From: Melioribacteraceae bacterium
GTDB lineage: Bacteria > Bacteroidota > Ignavibacteria > Ignavibacteriales > Melioribacteraceae
Direction of reading: 5' to 3'
Assembly: GCA_016342755.1 (NCBI GenBank)
Contig: JAEINS010000010.1
Span: 62,001-126,000, forward strand
Length of the DNA stretch: 64,000 nucleotides
Shown here: positions 41,683-50,179 of the stretch, one piece after another
How positions within the stretch are numbered: the first letter of the stretch is position 1
Layout of the letters: each line of letters opens with the position of its first letter
Notes under the pieces: generated by a model
The model's input: only the letters and a program-made list of their open reading frames with translations
Databases searched by the model: none
Told to the model about the DNA's origin: nothing
Program-made: the position numbers and the translations under genes

Positions 41683-43275
41683 ATGTTTTCAAAAAACAAA
41701 ATACGACTAGAATATTTAAGAAATCTCTGGGGAAGGGAAATTGCTAAGTATAGAGATTTTGATTTAATATCATCCTATCTGAATCTTCAGAAGTTAAAAG
41801 ATGAAAAATTCTTTGTTGATGATAAAACAAGATCCGACTTAGATTTAAATGATCTGTTCGTAAAACTTGATAGAAATATTTCTTGTATTGGTCAGCAATA
41901 TCTTTATTATATACTTCATAAATATGAATCGGATGAAACTTTATTAAAGAAACGTTTCTCAAAATATTTATTGCTACAAAGAGAAAAAGACCTAAGAGAA
42001 AAAATTCAGCTTCAACTGTTTGGCATGTCTGATGTTTCTTCAAACTTTGTGGCTTACCTTGTTCTTAGTTCCGATATTCCAAATTCAAAATACTACAGGT
42101 TATTTTATTTGTGCTCTATTCTTTCTTTTGTATTGGTTCTGCTAAGTTTTTATAATGGAACGTTCGTCATTTTTGCGTTAGCGGCTTTAATAAATAACAT
42201 CATTCTAAATAAAATCTTTTCAAAAAAGATATACAATTACTTTACAGGTTTTTCTAGTTTAAACTCCCTTATCAATTCAGCTTTATCACTCAGTAAAATT
42301 AAAAATAATGTTGATCTTGAAGAACTGGGTCTTCTTAATCAAAAAAGCGTTTTATTAAAATCATTAAAAAGGAAGCTTGGGTATTTTGTTATTGATAAAG
42401 AAAATCTGAATGATCTGGCTATAGTGGCGATTGAATATCTGAATATGTTTTTGCTTTTTGATATAATTGCGTATTACAGATCAGTTGATACGTTATTAGA
42501 AAATCAGCAGGATATTAAAGAAGTTTTTGATTCTGTTGCCTCACTCGATTCATCAATTTCTATTGCTTCATATCTTGAAGAAATAGAAGAATACTGCAAT
42601 CCTCATTTCAACAATTCTAATACAATTTTATTTAAAGATTTAAGACATCCATTAATTGATGATGCAATTCCAAATACAGTAGCCAAAGAACTTAATTCAG
42701 TTCTTATAACAGGTTCAAATATGGCTGGCAAAACAACATTTATAAAAACCGTTGGTGTTAATTTTATTCTTTCGCAAACAATGTATTTTAGTCTTTCAAA
42801 AATGTTTTCCGTTCCCAAATTAATTGTTAAATCGAGTATAAGAAGAAATGAAAATTTGGAAGAAGGAAAAAGTTATTTCTTTGTTGAAATTGAAGCTCTT
42901 AATGAATTTATAAAACTTTCAGATTCTGAAAATAATTATCTGTTTTTAATTGATGAAATTTTTAGAGGAACAAATACAATTGAGCGACTTGCATCTTCAA
43001 CGGCAGTTTTAAAATATCTTAATCATAAAAATTTAGTTTTTGTAACAACTCACGATATTGAATTACAGGATCTGCTAGGCGAAAGTTTTAACATGTTTCA
43101 TTTTAGCGAACGTGTTGAGAACAATAAATTCTATTTCGATTATAAGATTCAGGAAGGAGCATGTTCTTCTGGAAACGCAATTAAATTATTGGATATTATG
43201 AATTATCCAGACTCGGTTGTTGAAGAATCAAATTACCTGGCAGTAAAATTATTAAAAAATAAAAAACGCAGCTAA
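41683..43275 (+). CDS. membrane-associated MutS-like ATPase
   Basis: A MutS-family ATPase of 530 residues without mismatch-recognition domains. The N-terminal half is helical and includes two hydrophobic segments (LFYLCSILSFVLVLLSF and FVIFALAALINNIIL), suggesting membrane attachment. The C-terminal MutS ATPase has Walker A ITGSNMAGKTTFIK, Walker B LFLIDEIFRGTNTIER and the THDIEL switch. Such proteins occur in Bacteroidota and relatives beside true MutS; their job is not established. The stop codon lies inside a terminator hairpin. Confidence 0.82.
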   Translation: MFSKNKIRLEYLRNLWGREIAKYRDFDLISSYLNLQKLKDEKFFVDDKTRSDLDLNDLFVKLDRNISCIGQQYLYYILHKYESDETLLKKRFSKYLLLQREKDLREKIQLQLFGMSDVSSNFVAYLVLSSDIPNSKYYRLFYLCSILSFVLVLLSFYNGTFVIFALAALINNIILNKIFSKKIYNYFTGFSSLNSLINSALSLSKIKNNVDLEELGLLNQKSVLLKSLKRKLGYFVIDKENLNDLAIVAIEYLNMFLLFDIIAYYRSVDTLLENQQDIKEVFDSVASLDSSISIASYLEEIEEYCNPHFNNSNTILFKDLRHPLIDDAIPNTVAKELNSVLITGSNMAGKTTFIKTVGVNFILSQTMYFSLSKMFSVPKLIVKSSIRRNENLEEGKSYFFVEIEALNEFIKLSDSENNYLFLIDEIFRGTNTIERLASSTAVLKYLNHKNLVFVTTHDIELQDLLGESFNMFHFSERVENNKFYFDYKIQEGACSSGNAIKLLDIMNYPDSVVEESNYLAVKLLKNKKRS

Positions 43276-43287
43276 AAGCTGCGTTTT
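43263..43287 (+). terminator. terminator of the MutS-like gene
   Basis: AAAACGCAGCT/AGCTGCGTTTT, an 11-bp perfect stem with a 3-base loop, overlapping the stop codon and followed by a short T-run. Confidence 0.75.
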
Positions 43288-43454
43288 ATCCCCTCAGGAA
43301 ATATTACCCTTAATTAACGTTTTTTTGCGCCCATGTATTAAAAACGTTACCACAAACAACCAATAATGTGATACACAAAATATAAGATTTAGTTTTTTTT
43401 GTAAATAACATAAATATGTCATTTTAAATGATCAAAAATTGAATCACGAAAATT

Positions 43455-44819
43455 TTATTTTATCCAGACCGTTTTAACATTTACAAATTCTTTAATCCCA
43501 TAATGTGAAAGCTCTCTTCCAAATCCTGATATTTTAACTCCGCCAAATGGCAGCCTGGGATCTGACTTCACTAATCCATTTATAAAAACAGATCCGCTTT
43601 CAATACGGGAAGCAATTGATTTCGCCTTACTTAAATCTTGTGTCCACAAAGAAGCGCCCAGTCCAAACTCAGTATCATTGGCAACAAATATTGCCTCTTC
43701 TTCATCTTTAACTTTTATAACAGAAGCAGCCGGACCAAATAATTCTTCTTCATAAGCAGGCATTCCTTTTTTAACATTTCCAACTACTGTTGCGGGATAA
43801 AAATATCCGTCACGCTCCAAACGTTTTCCGCCGCATAAAATTTCCGCGCCTTTTTCTACAGAGGATTTAATCTGTTCATCCAGTTCAATTAAAAGATCTT
43901 CCCGGGCAAGAGGACCAAGTTCCGTTTCCTCTTCAAACGGATCGCCGGTTTTTATATTTATCATACGCTCAACAAATGCCGAAGTAAACTGATCATAAAC
44001 ATCTTCAACTACAATAAATCTTTTTGCGGCAATACAGCTTTGTCCGTTGTTTATAATCCTTGCGGTAACCGCTACCTTTACAGCTTCTTCTATATCCGCG
44101 TCATTTAATATTATAAACGGATCACTTCCGCCTAATTCCATTACACATTTTTTTAATTGTGATCCGCAGTTTGCCGCGACTTCTTTTCCCGCAATTTCAC
44201 TCCCGGTTAAAGTTACAGCGCTAATTTTCGGATTTTCAATAATACCTTTTATTCTTGATGATCCGACAAGCAGGGTTTTAAAAATGTTTTTTGGGAAACC
44301 GGCTTTGTTAAAAACCTCTTCAATTGCTAACGCGCTCATAGGCACATTTGATGCATGTTTAAGCAGACAGACATTACCAGCCATCAGTGCTGGAGCAGCA
44401 AATCGGAATACTTGCCAGAAGGGAAAATTCCAGGGCATTACCGCCAGCACAATTCCAATCGGATCGAACCTCACAAAACTTTCAGACGCGTCTGTTTTTA
44501 TAATTTCATTTTTAAGAATTTCCCCAGCATTTTCAGCGTAGTATTCACAAACCCATGCACACTTTTCAACTTCGGCAATTGCCTGTGTAATTGGTTTACC
44601 CATTTCTAATGTCAGGATTTCGCCAAATTTTTCTTTTTCATTTTTCAAAATTTCTGCTGCTTTAAGCAGTAAACCTTTTCTGTAGGGAAAGGTAGTTTTT
44701 CTCCAACAAAAATATTCTTCGTGAACATCAGCAATAATATTTTCAACTTTATTATCCGACATATCTTCAAATATTTTTACCACTTTGTTTGTTGCGGGAT
44801 TTATTGTTTTAATGGTCAT
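43455..44819 (-). CDS. NAD(P)-dependent aldehyde dehydrogenase (succinate-semialdehyde type)
   Basis: An aldehyde dehydrogenase of 454 residues that oxidises an aldehyde to the acid. Motifs: the cofactor region MPWNFPFWQVFRFAAPALMAG, the catalytic glutamate in CVMELGGSDPFII (near residue 223) and the nucleophile cysteine in NNGQSCIAAKRF (near residue 257). The short N-terminus and these motifs are closest to the succinate-semialdehyde dehydrogenase group (Sad/GabD-like). The real substrate is not fixed by sequence, and no GABA pathway gene is adjacent. Confidence 0.88.
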   Translation of the reverse strand: MTIKTINPATNKVVKIFEDMSDNKVENIIADVHEEYFCWRKTTFPYRKGLLLKAAEILKNEKEKFGEILTLEMGKPITQAIAEVEKCAWVCEYYAENAGEILKNEIIKTDASESFVRFDPIGIVLAVMPWNFPFWQVFRFAAPALMAGNVCLLKHASNVPMSALAIEEVFNKAGFPKNIFKTLLVGSSRIKGIIENPKISAVTLTGSEIAGKEVAANCGSQLKKCVMELGGSDPFIILNDADIEEAVKVAVTARIINNGQSCIAAKRFIVVEDVYDQFTSAFVERMINIKTGDPFEEETELGPLAREDLLIELDEQIKSSVEKGAEILCGGKRLERDGYFYPATVVGNVKKGMPAYEEELFGPAASVIKVKDEEEAIFVANDTEFGLGASLWTQDLSKAKSIASRIESGSVFINGLVKSDPRLPFGGVKISGFGRELSHYGIKEFVNVKTVWIK

Positions 44820-45076
44820 TTAGTCTCCTGGAATTTTAGGATCAGCTAATTTTCAGTTTTTAAAAAACACAATAGGATATAGTTGTTAAAAACTTAAATA
44901 TAATAAATTTTTGATTTGCCTCAATATGCCGTAAGATTTACTAGTAATAAATCAAATATTTTTTTGTCAGTAAAATACTTTATATTTTAGAATAGTTTAG
45001 TGCTATAATATGTTTTGAAACATTATACAAGACAGAGCGTCTTAAAATACTACAAACCAAATAGTAGAGATTAATT

Positions 45077-46147
45077 ATGAAAAAAATTCAGTTTAAAATT
45101 GTTCTCTCAATCTTAACTATTTCAATTTTAATAATATCATGTAAGCCTATAATTTATAATGTTGCTTATCCTACACTGGATGACGGTAAATATGATAGTG
45201 AATTCCCTTATAAAAGCAGTTCAAAAGAACTTGAAGAAATTAGCAATTCTGTAAAACTTCTAAATTGTATGGCGTTTTATGAAAGCTATATTTTTAGAAA
45301 AGAAAGTAAAATAAAAAAAGAAAGCATTAACGAGCTTACACTGCTTAATAAATCAGTTGATATTGGACGTTACAATAGAACAGCTTCCGGTTCGGCAACT
45401 ATAATTTATTCTGAAAGCGGTGTTGTTGCGTTATTAACCTGCGCGCATATAATTGATTTTCCCGATACTGTTTATACTTATTATTTTGAAGACTCTGGGA
45501 AAGAAACTGAGTTTGTAGAAAGCATTTCAATTAAGGTTAGACAAAACAATTATATTCCCGATTTTCCGGAACGGGGTAATATAGAGGTTTTAATCTCTGA
45601 TATAAAACAGGATATAGCTATAGTAGGAAATATTTATCCGGCGTCTTTATCTCAGGAAATTAAAGAGTTTAAGTATCCAATTGGTGCGGCAAAAAATCTT
45701 GAGTGGGGTTCTTTTGTTTATGCGTTTGGATATCCGATGAATTACAAAATGATTTCGAAAGGACTGGTAAGCAGTCCTAATCGTGATGGAAACGGAGCGT
45801 TCTTATTAGATGCCGTATTTAACCGTGGTTTCAGCGGTGGAATTATTCTGGGAATTAAAGACGGTGTTCCAAACTTTGAACTTGTCGGAATGGTAACTTC
45901 AGTCGCCGCCGAAGGAGAAATTGTTTTAAGACCGCTGGCTCCCTTAAGTGATATGGTTATAAACCCGCTTGTACCTTACAATGGTCCGGTTTCACTCGAA
46001 AGAAAATTGAATATTAAATATGGCGTTACCAAAGCAGTATCAATTGAAGCTATTAGGGAATTTATTTTGGACAACGAAGATTATCTGTCATCAGAAGGAT
46101 ATTTTTTATCTTCAATATTTGAAACTGATGATGAGAAAGAAGATTAA
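45077..46147 (+). CDS. trypsin-like serine protease lipoprotein
   Basis: A lipoprotein of 356 residues with a trypsin-like fold. The signal peptide ends LIISCKP, with the lipidated cysteine near residue 22. The catalytic triad is visible: His in LLTCAHIID, Asp in IKQDIAIVG and Ser in FNRGFSGGIILG (GxSGG). The N-terminal 100 residues before the protease domain are not recognised. Likely a periplasmic or surface protease of the DegP-like class but without a PDZ domain. It is followed after 45 bp by a polysaccharide deacetylase on the same strand. Confidence 0.78.
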   Translation: MKKIQFKIVLSILTISILIISCKPIIYNVAYPTLDDGKYDSEFPYKSSSKELEEISNSVKLLNCMAFYESYIFRKESKIKKESINELTLLNKSVDIGRYNRTASGSATIIYSESGVVALLTCAHIIDFPDTVYTYYFEDSGKETEFVESISIKVRQNNYIPDFPERGNIEVLISDIKQDIAIVGNIYPASLSQEIKEFKYPIGAAKNLEWGSFVYAFGYPMNYKMISKGLVSSPNRDGNGAFLLDAVFNRGFSGGIILGIKDGVPNFELVGMVTSVAAEGEIVLRPLAPLSDMVINPLVPYNGPVSLERKLNIKYGVTKAVSIEAIREFILDNEDYLSSEGYFLSSIFETDDEKED

Positions 46148-46192
46148 TAATTATCTATATTTAAACATTCTTTTTATTTTTTGGGGAATAAA

Positions 46193-46969
46193 ATGGTTCG
46201 AATTAAAAAAGAATGGCTTCTTTTTTTCTTTTTATTAGCCGGATGTAATAATAATTCAGTTTCTCCTGAAGCTGCGCTTTACAAAGGAGTCTGTTTAACT
46301 TTTGACGATACTTATGTAGATCAGTGGTATAATATTTCTCAGCTGTTTTTGGAAAATGAAATTCAGGCAACCTTTTTTGTAACTAAAATTAATTCTCTCC
46401 CTCAATCAAATCTTAGTAAATTAGAAGAACTTCATAAAGCCGGATTTGAAATTGGTTCACACGGATATAATCATTTAAACGCAAACGATTATCTACAAAA
46501 TCACACACTTGATGAATATTACGAAAATGAGATTCTGCCTTCTATCAAAGGGTTAGAATCTTTAAATATCCCCGTCAAATCCTTTTCATACCCATATGGA
46601 ATGAACAATGATTCTTTAGATACATTTCTCTTACAATATTTTGATGTTTTGAGAGATATAACTGATGAACAGAGAAAGCCTTTAGATAAAGAGGTAGATA
46701 AAATTGAAGAAATCTATTTTACGAAAGGTGACAAACCGGTTATTTCTTCTTTAGGAATAGATAATAATTTTAAGATTGATTTAGAAAATCTAAAAAAAGC
46801 ACTAGAGAGAGCCGATAGGAATAATGAGGTTCTAATATTATATGCTCATTGTCCGGTTGATTCCGATCCAATAGCTTACCAGATTACAGACGAGTATTTA
46901 TCAGAACTTATTAAGCTGATTAAAGAGGCAGGACTAAAGACATATACTTGTTCTGATCTTGTTAAATAA
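46193..46969 (+). CDS. polysaccharide deacetylase lipoprotein (NodB domain)
   Basis: A carbohydrate esterase family 4-type deacetylase, about 258 residues, tethered as a lipoprotein (LLFFFLLAGCNNNS). NodB motifs: the catalytic LTFDDTYVDQW (first Asp base, second Asp metal ligand) and the metal histidines in GSHGYNHLNA, then SFSYPYGMNND. It removes N-acetyl groups from an envelope or exopolysaccharide sugar; the substrate is unknown. The start at 46193 has GGGGAA upstream. It is co-directional with the protease gene before it. Confidence 0.85.
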   Translation: MVRIKKEWLLFFFLLAGCNNNSVSPEAALYKGVCLTFDDTYVDQWYNISQLFLENEIQATFFVTKINSLPQSNLSKLEELHKAGFEIGSHGYNHLNANDYLQNHTLDEYYENEILPSIKGLESLNIPVKSFSYPYGMNNDSLDTFLLQYFDVLRDITDEQRKPLDKEVDKIEEIYFTKGDKPVISSLGIDNNFKIDLENLKKALERADRNNEVLILYAHCPVDSDPIAYQITDEYLSELIKLIKEAGLKTYTCSDLVK

Positions 46970-46970
46970 T

Positions 46971-48095
46971 CTAAACACAAAGAAGTTCTTCCATTAATTT
47001 TTCACTGCGCACCATATTTTCGAATGGGCAATCTTTAAAAGTAATGTTGTCTGTAAGCGATCTATACTTGCTTTTTAACGAGGCCGAGTTTTTTCTATTG
47101 ATAACCGTTACCTCAACATTTTTATCAAGTTGTTTTTTAAAAAGAGCTTTAATATGTACATCCGCACTAGAAAGAGAATAACCTACAAAAATAATTTTTT
47201 TTGCAATTCTAATTTCACGGGAAGCTTCGTGCATAACCTGTGATAAAATTGGCTGAGAAAGATTTTTTAAATATGTTGGCGGCGTAATAAGTGTTTCAAA
47301 ATTTGTTTTATCAATCGGACAAAAATATTCATACTCTTCATTATCGGGATAAGTGTACCCTAAAAAAGTATCTCTGTGAAGATCAATTTTTCTATCCCAT
47401 GGTGTTAGAAGCGTCTGGTTGCAGCAGTTACAGTACTTCCAGTTTAGACTTCCGTGAACTTTCAAAATTTTATATGGAACAGGATCGGAACCGTCTTCAA
47501 TTTTAACCGGCAGTCTGGCGTTTATCCAAAAGTTGAAATTTTTTCTGCCTTCAATTTTTTCATAATTCATCAAAGGAATACAATAATCAATTATTCCCTT
47601 TTTAGGAAAAAGAAAATCAAACGCCTGCTCTAAAAGTGTATCGTAGTTAAGTGTAATTATTGAAATGTTTTTATTGCACTTTGATATTGCTTCCCAGAAA
47701 TACTGGTATGTATCGCTATGTTTGTGTGTACGAAAGTTAACAATATAATGAATCAGCTTTATTAAATATTCTCTTAATTTAATTATATTCGATGTCGTAT
47801 ATTTCGAGTTCAAACTTTCGTTCTGCTGAATAAAATAATCCATGAATCCAAAGATTGCTTCCATTTTAGGATAAATATTTTTTTTCGTGTTATAGAAAAA
47901 ATTATCTCTAATAAATTCAATAATCTCAGATCCTATTTTTGAATTTGTAATTTCCGGAATTTCACCATTTAGGATGAGAGGAAGAATTTCGGCCTGCAGA
48001 GGAACACCGTCAGGCTGAGATGCGCCGGCACCCAGCACAAAAACAATATCGCGTTCTTTTGAATATTTTAAAAACTTTTCTTTAATCTCAGACAT
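46971..48095 (-). CDS. SIR2-like domain protein
   Basis: A cytoplasmic protein of 374 residues with a SIR2-like Rossmann domain. The NAD site starts FVLGAGASQPDGVP (near residue 20). Further on are IITLNYDTLLEQAFDFLF, KVHGSLNWKYCNCC (the invariant histidine region of SIR2 folds) and a distal FVGYSLSSADVHIKALF. Cysteines in CNCCNQ and in FCPIDKTNF could hold zinc. SIR2-like proteins of this type are often NAD-consuming anti-phage effectors, but here there is no partner gene, so the defence role is only a possibility. Confidence 0.72.
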   Translation of the reverse strand: MSEIKEKFLKYSKERDIVFVLGAGASQPDGVPLQAEILPLILNGEIPEITNSKIGSEIIEFIRDNFFYNTKKNIYPKMEAIFGFMDYFIQQNESLNSKYTTSNIIKLREYLIKLIHYIVNFRTHKHSDTYQYFWEAISKCNKNISIITLNYDTLLEQAFDFLFPKKGIIDYCIPLMNYEKIEGRKNFNFWINARLPVKIEDGSDPVPYKILKVHGSLNWKYCNCCNQTLLTPWDRKIDLHRDTFLGYTYPDNEEYEYFCPIDKTNFETLITPPTYLKNLSQPILSQVMHEASREIRIAKKIIFVGYSLSSADVHIKALFKKQLDKNVEVTVINRKNSASLKSKYRSLTDNITFKDCPFENMVRSEKLMEELLCV

Positions 48096-48572
48096 ATCAA
48101 CTAATTATTTTATTGTTTATGAAAATAAGAAATGCTGAGATAAAATTCATTTGATTTGAAAAGTTAACTAAAGATTATTTTTGACCGGTCTAGACAGGCG
48201 TTGTATATTTGTAATGTTCAAGGCAAAGAATTTTCTGCTTGTCATCTCAAATATTTTCACCGTAAGAGATCTAAACAAAAAATTTATTGAAATATTTACA
48301 TAACTAGATTTCTCACCCATGTAACCCTGGAATTCGAAATAACAAATAATAAGTTCTTTCAAAAAGATGTTATCTCTTTAAAATAAGTATTCGAACTGCG
48401 CTGGCAGTCAAATGTTTTTAGATAAATTAAAGAATAAAAATCCCGACTACGTAGTAGTCGAACTGACATTCCGGTTATTTATAACCTGTACCACCAAAAA
48501 AGCCGCTGAAAACAGCGGCTTGAAGTAAATAGATTTTTTCACACTTCAACAAGTACGGTGTGACTTCTAAAT
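48096..48572. other. gene-free region with repeats between SIR2-like gene and murQ
   Basis: 477 bp with no convincing gene. It holds TTGTCATCTCAAAT, similar to the small dispersed repeats at 41290 and 63241. A hairpin CGACTAC/GTAGTCG with a 3-base loop lies at 48444-48460, and the murQ terminator at its right end. The SIR2-like gene, reading leftwards, must have its promoter here. Confidence 0.4.
48500..48521 (-). terminator. terminator of murQ
   Basis: AAGCCGCTG/CAGCGGCTT, a 9-bp perfect stem with loop AAAA, followed on the minus strand by TTTTT. It lies 51 bp past the murQ stop. Confidence 0.8.
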
Positions 48573-49490
48573 TTATTTAATTGCTTTCCTTACAAAGCCG
48601 TCAGCTTTATCCAATCTTACTTTAGCTTCATCAAGATCTACATCCGCAAGAATCATTACCAGAGCTGTTTTAACATGGCCATCAGCTTTATCTAAATATT
48701 CACCGGCTTCTTCATAAGAAACATCAGTAATAGTCATTACAATTCTCTTAGAACGCTCTACAAGCTTCTTATTTGTCATCTGAAGATCAATCATCATGTT
48801 CTCATATGTTTTGCCCATACGAACCATGCTTGTAGTTGTAAGCATGTTTAGAACCAATTTTTGAGCAGTACCGCTTTTCATTCTTGTAGAACCCATTACA
48901 ACTTCAGGTCCCACAAACGGACACATAGCAACATCAACTTCTTCAATGTCAAAAGTTTCTCTCGGATTACAGGTTACATATAAAGTTTTAGCACCAATCT
49001 CTTTTGCTTTTTTAACCGCGCCTATAACGTAAGGAGTTCTTTTACTTGCGGCAATTCCGCAGACTACATCTTTAGCGGTTACCTTTGCTTTTTCAACATC
49101 CTTAGCTCCATAATCTTCATAATCTTCCGCACCTTCCTGGGCTCTGAACATTGCAGCTTCGCCGCCTGCTATAAAACCATCAATCATTCCGTAAGGTGTT
49201 CCAAATGTCGGAGGACATTCAGATGCGTCAACCACACCAAGTCTGCCGCTGGTTCCGGCGCCAAAGTATAAAAGTCTGCCGCCATTCTTTAAAGCGTGCA
49301 CAATTATCTCAACAGCTTCTTCTATATATGGAAGTTCTTTTTCAACGGCAAAAGGAACTGTCTTATCTTCATCATTTATTATTTTTAATATTTCCTTAGT
49401 CGGAAGAGAATCAATTTCGGTTGAGTTTGGATTTCTCTGTTCAGTAGACAACTTAGATATTTCATCGAATAATTTTTTTTGTTCTGTCAT
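48573..49490 (-). CDS. murQ: N-acetylmuramic acid 6-phosphate etherase
   Basis: Cytoplasmic enzyme that cleaves the lactyl ether of MurNAc-6-phosphate to give GlcNAc-6-phosphate and lactate in cell-wall recycling. The 305 residues match MurQ. SIS-domain motifs include LLYFGAGTSGRLGVVDASECPPTFG and GSTRMKSGTAQKLVLNMLTT. The catalytic glutamate lies in IDGFIAGGEAAMFRAQEGAEDY. It overlaps the rsmG stop by 4 bases at the end of the mnmE-mnmG-rsmG operon, a place where parA and parB are often found instead. Confidence 0.96.
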   Translation of the reverse strand: MTEQKKLFDEISKLSTEQRNPNSTEIDSLPTKEILKIINDEDKTVPFAVEKELPYIEEAVEIIVHALKNGGRLLYFGAGTSGRLGVVDASECPPTFGTPYGMIDGFIAGGEAAMFRAQEGAEDYEDYGAKDVEKAKVTAKDVVCGIAASKRTPYVIGAVKKAKEIGAKTLYVTCNPRETFDIEEVDVAMCPFVGPEVVMGSTRMKSGTAQKLVLNMLTTTSMVRMGKTYENMMIDLQMTNKKLVERSKRIVMTITDVSYEEAGEYLDKADGHVKTALVMILADVDLDEAKVRLDKADGFVRKAIK

Positions 49491-50167
49491 TTGTGCAATT
49501 CCAATAGTATTAGTTTTTTTTCTTTTTCGTTTCTTACATTAGTCGGCTTATAGGCCAGCTCAATAATTGTTGATTTTTTTATATATGCCTTATACTTCAT
49601 TTCAGCTTTTTTAATTTCTTCTGATAAGTCTCCCCCTTTAATTGCCATTAGGAAAGCACGTTCTTTTATAAGAGGAAGAGCATATCTAACCAGAACAATT
49701 AATTGAACTGTAGCACGGCTCAAAATAAGATCAAATTTACCTTCATGTTTTTTTATGAACTCTTCATCCTCTACACGGGAATTTTCCGCCACAATATTAC
49801 TTATTTTAAGTTTATGAATAAACTCGTTTACAGCATCAATTTTCTTTCCTATTGAGTCAGCTAAAACTCCCCTCATCATAGGATTAGAAAGCGCAAAAGG
49901 AATACCCGGAAATCCGCCGCCGGTTCCGATATCTAAAAATCTATTCATTTTTGGTGGCAGATATTCACTGATTAAAGCTCCTTGAAATACATGGTTCTCA
50001 ACTAGATTATCAATATCCTTTCTCGATACAAGATTAAGGGTTTCATTTTTTTCTGCAAACAGTTCGCAAAAATTTGCGTACCTAATTAACTGATGTTCAC
50101 TAGGATTAAAACCATTCTTCCAAAAAAAATCTTTCAATTCTGCTAAATAGTCTGAATGAGTTTTCAA
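49487..50167 (-). CDS. rsmG: 16S rRNA (guanine527-N7)-methyltransferase
   Basis: SAM-dependent methyltransferase that modifies G527 of 16S rRNA, formerly GidB; 226 residues. The SAM motif is FLDIGTGGGFPGIPFAL, followed by LADSIGKKIDAVNEFI and the conserved LILSRATVQLIVLVRYALPLI. It follows mnmG after 12 bp in the usual order and is coupled to murQ. Confidence 0.95.
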   Translation of the reverse strand: MKTHSDYLAELKDFFWKNGFNPSEHQLIRYANFCELFAEKNETLNLVSRKDIDNLVENHVFQGALISEYLPPKMNRFLDIGTGGGFPGIPFALSNPMMRGVLADSIGKKIDAVNEFIHKLKISNIVAENSRVEDEEFIKKHEGKFDLILSRATVQLIVLVRYALPLIKERAFLMAIKGGDLSEEIKKAEMKYKAYIKKSTIIELAYKPTNVRNEKEKKLILLELHK

Positions 50168-50179
50168 AAGCTCTCCAAT

